DNA from: Candidatus Tectimicrobiota bacterium
GTDB lineage: Bacteria > UBA8248
Reading direction: 5' to 3'
DNA length: 7,784 nt
Assembly: GCA_016184445.1 (NCBI GenBank)
Contig: JACPCT010000348.1
Coordinates: forward strand, 1-7,784
The stretch's first letter is position 1. Each line of letters starts with the position of its first letter. The notes below the pieces were generated by a model. It had not been told where the DNA came from, searched no databases, and saw only the letters and a program-made list of their open reading frames with translations. Below, piece after piece: positions 1-5,416 of the stretch. A program made the translations under genes and the position numbers.

Positions 1-1329
1 CGTCGTGCCCTCGACGGCGCTCACGAGCCAGCGCGCCGTCCGCAGCAGCCGCGCGTCCCCGCCCTTGGGCGCCACCAGCTGCGCCCCCATCGGCATGCCG
101 CCGGACCCCTCGAGAATCGGGAGACTCACCGCCGGCATTCCGCAAAGCGTCCAGAGCGTGCAGAACACGGGGCTCCCGGTGGACCCCAGGCCGCGGGGCG
201 CCTCTCCGATCGCCGCGGGGGTGAGGACGGCATCATACCACTTGAATATCTCGTCCATGATACGGACCAAAAGGATCCGGTTTTCCACCGCGCGGTTGTA
301 GTCCACAGCCAGCACCTTTTGCCCGTGCTCGATCATCTCACGCAGGATGGGGCTCAGCTTCTCCTTCCCCCGGGCGTACTCCCGCTCGAAGCTCCGGGCA
401 AGGTCGGCGTGGAGGATGGTGCGGTGCCAGTCCACCGCGTTGTTGAAGACCTCGGGGAGCCGCACCTCCTCGGCGTTCTCTTTCAGGTGTTCCATCAGCT
501 CGGCGAAAGCGGCTTTCGTATCCTCATCGGCCTGCTCCCACACCGGCGTCTTGATGAAGGCCAGGCGGGGCGGGACCGGGGGCTCCTCGGCCGCCGTCCG
601 GACGAGGGCGGGCCGCGCCCGTGGCCGCGTGTCGGGATCGTTCTCGTCGTAGGCCATCATCGGCTCGGCGGCGAGGGCGACGTCCTCGATGGTGCGCCCG
701 AACACCCCGACATGGTCCAGCGGCCGCGACTGCTGGAGCATGTGGTGGCGGGAGATCAGGCCGTGGGAGGGCTTGAAGCCGTATACCCCGCAGAAGGAGG
801 CTGGGCGGATGGTCGAGCCGTTGGTCTGGGTCCCGATGGCCACGGGCACCATGTGCGCCGCGACGGCCGCCGCCGAGCCGCTCGATGAACCCCCCGGCGT
901 CCGTTCGGGATCGTGGGGGTTCCGGGTCTTTCCCGGGGAGTAGACGGCCAGCTCCGTCGTGATGGTCTTGCCCATGATGACGGCCCCGGCCTGGCGGAGG
1001 AGGGCCACCGCCGTGGCGTCCGCGTCGGGCTGGTGCCCGGCGTGGAGGACCGTCCCGTCCTCGGTGGGCATGTCCTTGGTGTCGAAGATATCCTTGACGC
1101 CGACCGGGAGGCCGTGGAGGGGGCCGAGGGCCCGGCCCTCCCGCCGGGCCAGGTCCGCCTCGCGCGCCTGGGCGAGGGCGAGGTCGCGGTCCAGGAAAAC
1201 CCACGCGCCCACACGCTCCTCCAGTGAGGAGATACGCTCCAGGCAGGCCGTCACCAGCTCCTCGGAGGTGATCTGGCCGGCGCGGATGGCCTCCGCCGCC
1301 TCGGCGGCGGTCATCTGGGTAAATTCCAT
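1..1329 (-). CDS. Amidase signature family hydrolase, 3' end cut off by the window edge
   Basis: This is an amidase-signature hydrolase that cleaves a C-N bond in an amide, carbamate or related compound, probably in the cytoplasm since no signal peptide is visible. The frame is open from ATG at 1329 to the left edge, giving 443 residues. The Ser-cisSer-Lys triad is visible: Lys79 in GLPVGVKDIF, Ser148 (first Ser of GGSSSGS) and nucleophile Ser172 in TNGSTIRPAS. The spacing of 69 and 24 residues is what I recall for malonamidase E2. FCGVYGFKPS follows the nucleophile, as usual. Family members run about 450-500 residues and the last visible stretch (ARLLRTARWLV) looks like the usual C-terminal helix, so few residues are missing. 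A GGGAG ribosome site precedes the ATG. The gene starts 48 nt after dctM and is probably the last known gene of the TRAP operon, suggesting it processes the transported compound or a precursor. GatA was considered, but no GatB or GatC gene is present. The substrate is unknown. Confidence 0.5.
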   Translation of the reverse strand, partial: MEFTQMTAAEAAEAIRAGQITSEELVTACLERISSLEERVGAWVFLDRDLALAQAREADLARREGRALGPLHGLPVGVKDIFDTKDMPTEDGTVLHAGHQPDADATAVALLRQAGAVIMGKTITTELAVYSPGKTRNPHDPERTPGGSSSGSAAAVAAHMVPVAIGTQTNGSTIRPASFCGVYGFKPSHGLISRHHMLQQSRPLDHVGVFGRTIEDVALAAEPMMAYDENDPDTRPRARPALVRTAAEEPPVPPRLAFIKTPVWEQADEDTKAAFAELMEHLKENAEEVRLPEVFNNAVDWHRTILHADLARSFEREYARGKEKLSPILREMIEHGQKVLAVDYNRAVENRILLVRIMDEIFKWYDAVLTPAAIGEAPRGLGSTGSPVFCTLWTLCGMPAVSLPILEGSGGMPMGAQLVAPKGGDARLLRTARWLVSAVEGTT

Positions 1330-1377
1330 GTTCTCCCTGCGGGGAAACCGTTCCTCAAGAGGCACAGCGGGCACGCG

Positions 1378-2736
1378 CTATTTGGCGACCCCGTAGACCT
1401 TGTCGGGCAGCCACATGGCGATCTCCGGGAAGATGTAGAGCAGCACCATGGTGACGATCACAATCGTCATGAACGGCATCGCCCCGCGGAAGATATCCGC
1501 CAGCGTGACGTGGGGTGGCGCGATTCCCTTGAGGTAGAAGCACGCCATGGCCATCGGAGGGCTGAGGAACGCGGTCTGCAGATTGAGCGCGACCAGGATG
1601 CCGAAGAAAAGGGGATCAATCTTGAAGTGATCCACCAGCGGCAGGAAGATGGGCACGAAGATGATGATGATCTCCGTCCACTCGAGCGGCCAGCCCAGCA
1701 GGAAGATGATGATCTGGGCGACAAGGAGGAACTGGAAGGGCGACAAATTCAACCCCTCGACGAACTGCTTGATGAAGGCCTCGCCCCCCAGGTAAGCGAA
1801 CACGGAGGCGAAGGTCGCCGATCCGACGAAGAGCCAGCACACCATGGCCGAGGTGCGCACGGTGAGGAACACCGACTCCTTCAGGCGCTCCCAGGTGAGC
1901 TCCCGGTAGCCCGCGGCCAACAGCAAAGCGCCGCCCGACCCCACCGCCGCCGCCTCGGAGGGCGTTCCAAAACCGAACAGGACGGCGCCCAGAACCCCGA
2001 TGATCAAAACCGAAAGGGGGACGAACGATGTGACGAGCAACCAGACGACCTGAAGGACGGGGATATCCGACTCTTCCTTGGGGGGCTTCGGGGCGAGTGA
2101 AGGATTCAGGATGACCTTGCCCACCACGTAGAGAATGTAGAGCCCAGTCAGCAAAAGCCCCGGCAACATAGCGCCCGCGTAAAGCCTGACCACGGAGATG
2201 CCGCTCATTGCGCCATAGACGATCAGCAGGATGCTCGGGGGGATCATGATACCCAGGCAGCCGCCCGCGCAGATGACGCCCGCGGACAACTTGAGGTCGT
2301 AGCCCGCCCTCAGCATGGCGGGGAACGCCAGGAGGCCCATCAGCGTAACCACGGCGCCGACGATCCCGGTGGCCGTGGCGAACAGGGCGCACGTCGCCAG
2401 CGAGGCCACCGCCAAGGAACCGGGCACCTTGTGCGCCGCGATGCTCATGCTGTAGAAGAGCCGATCGATGATGTTGGCGCGCTCGACGATGTACCCCATG
2501 AAGAGAAACAGGGGAATCGCCACCAGGACATCGTTCGTCATCACGGAATAGGTTTGGTTCACGAAGAGGTCGAAGATCCGGTTGCTGAAGATATGCTGCA
2601 TCTGGTCGGGCGTGGCGTAGGCGTAGTAGCCGAAGGCCACGCCCAGCGCCATCAGGGTGAAGCAGATGGGAAAGCCCAGCATGATGAGGAAAATGAATAT
2701 CCCCAACTGGACGAGAGCGACTTCGGGATTGCTCAT
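1378..2736 (-). CDS. dctM: TRAP transporter large permease subunit (DctM family)
   Basis: This is the large membrane subunit of a tripartite ATP-independent periplasmic (TRAP) transporter, the ion-coupled translocation channel of the inner membrane. The 452 residues contain about a dozen hydrophobic segments, in line with the family. Recognisable conserved stretches are FLFMGYIVERANI (about 78-90), GIMIPPSILLIVYG (162-175), FGTPSEAAAVG (256-266) and LQTAFLSPPMA (386-396). I chose ATG at 2736 because the protein then begins directly with the hydrophobic DctM N-terminus, because an AAGGA sequence sits about 9 nt upstream, and because the ATG overlaps the dctQ stop as ATGA, typical of translational coupling. 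The same frame stays open further upstream to 2859, but that stretch is charged, non-family sequence lying inside dctQ. The gene ends with TAG at 1378-1380. There is no sign of truncation. The family call is very secure; the substrate is set by the binding protein and is not known. Confidence 0.5.
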   Translation of the reverse strand: MSNPEVALVQLGIFIFLIMLGFPICFTLMALGVAFGYYAYATPDQMQHIFSNRIFDLFVNQTYSVMTNDVLVAIPLFLFMGYIVERANIIDRLFYSMSIAAHKVPGSLAVASLATCALFATATGIVGAVVTLMGLLAFPAMLRAGYDLKLSAGVICAGGCLGIMIPPSILLIVYGAMSGISVVRLYAGAMLPGLLLTGLYILYVVGKVILNPSLAPKPPKEESDIPVLQVVWLLVTSFVPLSVLIIGVLGAVLFGFGTPSEAAAVGSGGALLLAAGYRELTWERLKESVFLTVRTSAMVCWLFVGSATFASVFAYLGGEAFIKQFVEGLNLSPFQFLLVAQIIIFLLGWPLEWTEIIIIFVPIFLPLVDHFKIDPLFFGILVALNLQTAFLSPPMAMACFYLKGIAPPHVTLADIFRGAMPFMTIVIVTMVLLYIFPEIAMWLPDKVYGVAK

Positions 2737-3365
2737 CCGCCGATCCTTTTTGCTTCTTCGGCCTCCTGACGCTTCCTGGCTTCGATCGCGGCCCTGAGCG
2801 CGACGTCCGTCTCCTCCACGTCGTGCAGCCGCGGCGGCCACTCTCCCGTCCTCAGGCAAATGGCGCAGCGGATGATCTGCGCGATCCCCTGGAGCAGGAG
2901 GAAAAAGGCCGCGACCGGAATCACCGTCTTGAGGGGAGCAACCGGCACCCCCGCCGGGCTGTTGATGCTGATCTCCCCGATCGGGCCGCTCGGACCGTAA
3001 GGCCTATAGCTCCAGGACTCCATGGCAAAATCCGACCCGGCATAAACCAAGGCCAGGACGCCGGGGAAGAAAAACAAGATGTACAGCACGAACTCGACCC
3101 CCGCCTGGACGCGCGGGCGCCAGAGGCGGTAGAGGAAGTCCGCCCGCACGTGACTCTCCCGGGAGAGGGCGTACGCCCCGCCCATCATGAACAAGGCTCC
3201 GTACATGATGTAGCTGACGTCGAAGGCCCAGGCGGTCGGATTCCGGAACACCTTGCGGACGATCACCTCGTAGCAGATGGCAACCGTCAGCACCATGATG
3301 CACCAGGCGAAGGCGTGCCCGATCTTCAGGCTCAGGCTGTCGATGTACAGGAGGACCCGCTGCAT
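2733..3365 (-). CDS. dctQ: TRAP transporter small permease subunit (DctQ family)
   Basis: This is the small four-helix membrane subunit of the TRAP transporter, which pairs with DctM and helps dock the binding protein. It has 210 residues with hydrophobic segments at about 17-37, 50-68, 90-110 and 147-168. The loop after helix 1 (YEVIVRKVFRNPTAWAFDV) and the following LFMMGGAYALSRESHVRADF region match the DctQ type annotated as 'mannitol/chloroaromatic compound' small permeases, which go with TakP/FcbT1-like binding proteins. The length is above the usual 160-190 because of a charged tail of about 40 residues after the last helix, rich in Glu, Lys and Arg and probably cytoplasmic. The start codon has GAGAGGGG just upstream. 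The stop overlaps the dctM start by 4 nt. The gene follows dctP by 107 nt, a gap that holds a strong hairpin. The subfamily label is from memory of the family pattern, not from a search. Confidence 0.5.
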   Translation of the reverse strand: MQRVLLYIDSLSLKIGHAFAWCIMVLTVAICYEVIVRKVFRNPTAWAFDVSYIMYGALFMMGGAYALSRESHVRADFLYRLWRPRVQAGVEFVLYILFFFPGVLALVYAGSDFAMESWSYRPYGPSGPIGEISINSPAGVPVAPLKTVIPVAAFFLLLQGIAQIIRCAICLRTGEWPPRLHDVEETDVALRAAIEARKRQEAEEAKRIGG

Positions 3366-3404
3366 TTTCCCCTCTCGCGATCAAACATCCACGCCCTCAC
3401 GCGG

Positions 3405-3434
3405 GCGGGGCGGCGCATCCCTGCGCCGCCCCGC
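3405..3434 (-). terminator. Intercistronic hairpin between dctP and dctQ (no T-tract; attenuator or mRNA-stabilising stem)
   Basis: A perfect inverted repeat of 13 bp (GCGGGGCGGCGCA with its reverse complement) encloses a 4-nt loop. Its right arm starts 39 nt beyond the dctP stop codon at 3473, in the dctP-to-dctQ direction. No run of T follows on the minus strand, so it is not a standard Rho-independent terminator. In TRAP and ABC operons such stems commonly protect the upstream binding-protein mRNA or reduce read-through, so that the binding protein is made in excess over the permease. That role is inferred here from position and structure. Confidence 0.5.
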
Positions 3435-3472
3435 TGCACGTCGGCGAATTCAGGTCGGCCCCTGAACGAGGC

Positions 3473-4618
3473 CTAGAAGCCCAGCTTCCCGAAGTTGTGC
3501 TCGTAGGCCAGCTTGTAGTCGGCCGAGTTGAACAGCTCGTAGTAGGCCACCCGCTTCGAGAAAGCCTTCTGCGACGCCGTCACCTTCTTGAAGAAGGGGT
3601 CCTTCTCCAGGCTCGGCATGATCTTGTCCCAGGCCTTGAGCTGATCCTGCATGACCGAGACGGGCGTGCGGATGATCTTGACGCCCGCCTTGTCCCTCAG
3701 CCACTCGAGGTCGGCCGAGTAGCGGTCCAGCCCCTTCCAGTAGTTGTCCGAGCTGGCCGCCTCGGCCGCGTACTTGAGGATGGCCTGGTGCTCCTTGGGC
3801 AGGGAGTTGTACTTGGGCTTGTTGAAGATGATCTCGAAGAACTCCGCCGCCTGATGGTAGCTGCCCATCATGTAGATCTTGCTCACGTCCTGGGCGCCGA
3901 AGGAGCGGTCGGAGGTCGGGTTGTTGAACTCGAAGGCCTCGATGACGCCGCGCTCGAGCGCCGGGACGATCTCCCCGCCGGGGAGCTGGGTCACCTTGAC
4001 CCCCATCGCCTGGAACAGGTCCGCCGCGAGGCCCACCGTGCGGTACTTGAGGCCCGCCATGTCCTTGGAAGACTTGATCTCCTTCCGGAACCACCCCAGG
4101 GGCTGGGTCGGCATCGGCATGCAGAAGAACCCGACGGTGTTGAGCCCCAGGCTCGCAATGAGCTCCTCATAGAGCTTCTGGCCGCCGCCGTAGGCGATCC
4201 AGGCGAGGATGTGGTGGGCGTTCTGGCCGAAGACGGGCCCCGTCCCGAAGAGCGAGGCCGCCTTGCTCTTGCCGTACCAGTAGACCGTCACCGAGTGCGC
4301 GGCGTCGAGCACGCCCCGGTGCACGGCGTCCTGGACGCGGAAGGCCTTCACCACGGCGCCCTCGACCAGGTAGTCGATCTTGAGCCGCCCGCCAGCCATC
4401 TCGTTGACGCGCTTCACGTAGTCCACGGCGAACTCGTTGAAGATGTCCTTCGCGCCCCAGGCCCCCTGCATCTTCAGCGTGACCGTCTGGGCCCGGGAGA
4501 CCATCGGGAAGGCCAGCGGGGACGCGGCGGCGGCCGTGACGGCGGCGGCCGCCTTCTTCAGGAAGCTGCGCCGCGATGCTGCTTTCTCCTGACTCCCTTT
4601 CGTCTCTTTCGTCTCCAT
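3473..4618 (-). CDS. dctP: TRAP transporter substrate-binding protein (DctP/TakP-like) with Tat signal
   Basis: This is the periplasmic solute-binding protein of the TRAP system, 381 residues. The N-terminus carries a twin-arginine motif SRRSFLKK (15-22), an Ala-rich hydrophobic stretch, and a likely cleavage site after SRA (about residue 43), so it is probably exported folded through Tat. The mature protein shows TakP-type family motifs: QDAVHRGVLDAAHS (96-109), GWFRKEI (175-181), GLKYR (189-193) and GGEIVPALERGVIEAFEF (214-231). Arg193 sits where the family arginine that pairs with the substrate carboxylate is expected. Gln172 and Glu230 align with the sodium/oxo-acid site residues I recall from TakP, but the following Trp is Phe231 here. 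I chose ATG at 4618 because AGGAGG lies 5 nt upstream and the Tat motif follows at the normal distance; the upstream extension to 4735 is non-family sequence. It is the first gene of the operon, downstream of a good promoter. The substrate is probably an organic acid; its identity is unknown. Confidence 0.5.
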   Translation of the reverse strand: METKETKGSQEKAASRRSFLKKAAAAVTAAAASPLAFPMVSRAQTVTLKMQGAWGAKDIFNEFAVDYVKRVNEMAGGRLKIDYLVEGAVVKAFRVQDAVHRGVLDAAHSVTVYWYGKSKAASLFGTGPVFGQNAHHILAWIAYGGGQKLYEELIASLGLNTVGFFCMPMPTQPLGWFRKEIKSSKDMAGLKYRTVGLAADLFQAMGVKVTQLPGGEIVPALERGVIEAFEFNNPTSDRSFGAQDVSKIYMMGSYHQAAEFFEIIFNKPKYNSLPKEHQAILKYAAEAASSDNYWKGLDRYSADLEWLRDKAGVKIIRTPVSVMQDQLKAWDKIMPSLEKDPFFKKVTASQKAFSKRVAYYELFNSADYKLAYEHNFGKLGF

Positions 4619-4623
4619 CTCTC

Positions 4624-4629
4624 CCTCCT
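4624..4629 (-). promoter_or_regulatory. Ribosome-binding site of dctP
   Basis: A full AGGAGG on the minus strand ends 5 nt before ATG 4618. It settles the start of the binding protein against the in-frame upstream ATG at 4735, and suggests strong translation, as expected for a binding protein needed in excess. Confidence 0.5.
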
Positions 4630-4773
4630 CTCCGCTGAAGAACGCGCTCGCGCGTGTCCCCGAAAAGACCGGGAAGTCACGCCGGCCTTCCGACGTCCCT
4701 ACATCCTCCCGTTGCTCCTCTCCCCGGAGGGGCACAGGAAAAACAGGAGGCCACCGCCCCGGGCCTGCGCAAA

Positions 4774-4801
4774 TCGAAAATAGAGAATAACCGCTTATAC
4801 T
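4774..4801 (+). promoter_or_regulatory. Weaker candidate promoter for the RAM-ThDP genes
   Basis: On the plus strand, TCGAAA (4774-4779, four of six matches to the -35 box) and TATACT (4796-4801, five of six to the -10 box) are separated by 16 nt. The -10 box overlaps the opposing -10 box of the TRAP operon promoter. If real, the leader to the gene at 5059 would be about 250 nt and would include the 45-bp tandem repeat. The -35 match is poor and the spacing short, so this is only a candidate. No better plus-strand promoter was seen between here and 5059. Confidence 0.5.
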
Positions 4802-4823
4802 TTAAGGGGCTGTGAGGTGTCAA
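4794..4823 (-). promoter_or_regulatory. Predicted sigma70-type promoter of the TRAP-amidase operon
   Basis: On the minus strand, TTGACA (4823-4818, consensus -35) is followed after 18 nt by TATAAG (4799-4794, five of six matches to the -10 box). The surrounding 4770-4835 stretch is strikingly AT-rich against a GC-rich background. Transcription would start near 4787 and leave a leader of about 169 nt before dctP. This is a sequence-pattern call that assumes a standard housekeeping sigma factor. Confidence 0.5.
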
Positions 4824-4957
4824 GAAATAAACAATCCCCGGCCCGATCCGGTCCTCCGCCACCGGTTTCAGGCCGTCGCCGGGCCTCCGGCCCCCTCGTT
4901 TCCGGCCCCGGCGGCCCCTAAACCCTCCCCCGCCGGGAGGACTTCCGAACGGCATCC

Positions 4958-5047
4958 GGGTAAAATCCACAACGGCAGCGGGCCGAATCCGATTCCCCTC
5001 GAGGGTAAAATCCACAACACCAGCGGGCCGAATCCAATTCCCCGCGA
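4958..5047 (+). repeat. Two-copy tandem direct repeat, 45-bp unit
   Basis: Units 4958-5002 and 5003-5047 are adjacent and match at 41 of 45 positions. Both begin GGGTAAAATCCACAAC and share CAGCGGGCCGAATCC; the differences are two adjacent bases in the first third and two single bases later. The array ends 11 nt before the ATG at 5059, so it lies in the 5' leader or operator zone of the RAM-ThDP genes. It may be a duplicated regulator-binding or RNA element, or a simple tandem duplication by slippage. The copies are not separated by unique spacers, so this is not CRISPR. Confidence 0.5.
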
Positions 5048-5058
5048 GGAGAAGAACC

Positions 5059-5298
5059 ATGCGCGCCGCTTTCGTCCTGATCGAGGGGGAGCCCGGCCGG
5101 GTCGCGGCCGTGGCGGACGCCCTCATCGAGATCGAGCCCGTCCACGAGGTCTACTCCATCAGCGGCGAGTACGACATCCTGGCCAAGCTCGTGGTGGATT
5201 CCATGGATGACGTGCCCGGCATCATCACCGGCCGCATCCAGCGGATCCCGGGCCTCCGCAGAAGCCATACGCTGTTCGCCTTCAGCGCGTTCAAGTAG
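5059..5298 (+). CDS. Stand-alone Lrp/AsnC effector-binding (RAM) domain protein
   Basis: This 79-residue protein consists only of the C-terminal effector-binding domain of Lrp/AsnC regulators (RAM domain, AsnC_trans_reg type), an ACT-like beta-alpha-beta-beta-alpha-beta fold. The order is visible: strand AAFVLIEGE, helix around GRVAAVADALIEI, strands VHEVYSISGEYDILAKLVV with the family's typical GEYDI turn, helix DVPGIITGRIQRI, and final strand SHTLFAFSAF. No helix-turn-helix precedes it: the upstream DNA is the tandem repeat, and AGGAGA lies at the right distance before the ATG. Full Lrp proteins are about 150 residues, so this is a natural single-domain version of about the usual stand-alone RAM length rather than a truncation. 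Such proteins form oligomers and bind amino acids or other small ligands. It sits 118 nt before a ThDP enzyme on the same strand and is probably co-transcribed with it. It may act as an effector sensor or as a regulatory subunit; DNA binding alone is unlikely. Confidence 0.5.
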   Translation: MRAAFVLIEGEPGRVAAVADALIEIEPVHEVYSISGEYDILAKLVVDSMDDVPGIITGRIQRIPGLRRSHTLFAFSAFK

Positions 5299-5416
5299 CC
5301 CGCCGCCTGCCAGTCCGCAGAGCCGCCTCCGCCTGGAAGAACCTCCCTCCCTGTGAGAGAATCCAGGGCAAGGCCGTCGAAGCCATCATTCTGAAATTCC
5401 ATCCGGAGGAATGGAC
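5299..5416 (+). other. Gap between the RAM gene and the ThDP-enzyme gene
   Basis: This 118-nt spacer has no strong promoter, no terminator-like stem with a T-tract and no small gene that I can support. It ends with the GGAGGA ribosome site. Co-transcription of the two flanking genes is therefore the simplest reading. Confidence 0.5.
5405..5410 (+). promoter_or_regulatory. Ribosome-binding site that decides the ThDP-enzyme start
   Basis: GGAGGA ends exactly where the first in-frame ATG (5411) begins, leaving no spacer, but lies 6 nt before the second ATG at 5417. The second ATG is therefore the likely start, and the protein begins MPKMTGAQYL. Confidence 0.5.

Larger units (their letters stand above)
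4619..5058. other. Divergent intergenic control region, 440 bp
   Basis: No convincing gene lies here. From left to right it holds the dctP leader (with a small ACGCG-CGAG-CGCGT hairpin at 4642-4655), an AT-rich promoter core at about 4770-4835, a very GC-rich stretch at about 4840-4930 without clear signals, the two 45-bp repeats at 4958-5047, and the AGGAGA ribosome site of the plus-strand gene. Open frames crossing it have no family resemblance and include the repeats. Confidence 0.5.

Noticed and set aside
524..1214. Several frames on both strands within the amidase region
   Set aside because: They are Arg/Pro/Gly-rich shadows. The real gene is the minus-strand frame open from 1329 to the left edge, with a complete amidase signature.
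2737..2859. N-terminal extension of dctM to an upstream ATG
   Set aside because: It lies inside dctQ in another frame, is highly charged and unlike DctM; ATG 2736 has a ribosome site and a 4-nt coupling overlap.
4619..4735. N-terminal extension of dctP to ATG 4735
   Set aside because: It would place the Tat motif more than 50 residues from the start and ignores the full AGGAGG before ATG 4618.
3497..4783. A 428-codon plus-strand frame opposite dctP
   Set aside because: It is an antisense shadow of the binding-protein gene; the translation has no recognisable domain and runs into the dctP leader.
4619..4787. Riboswitch (glycine-type or guanidine-type) in the dctP leader
   Set aside because: Short GGGAG and ACGG strings occur, but the paired stems and conserved cores of these classes are not present.
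4958..5047. CRISPR array
   Set aside because: There are only two copies, directly abutting, with no unique spacers and no cas genes nearby.
4677..5126. Minus-strand frame containing the repeated RIRPA-VVDFT peptide
   Set aside because: The peptide repeat is only the translation of the 45-bp DNA duplication (a multiple of three); there is no family resemblance and no ribosome site.
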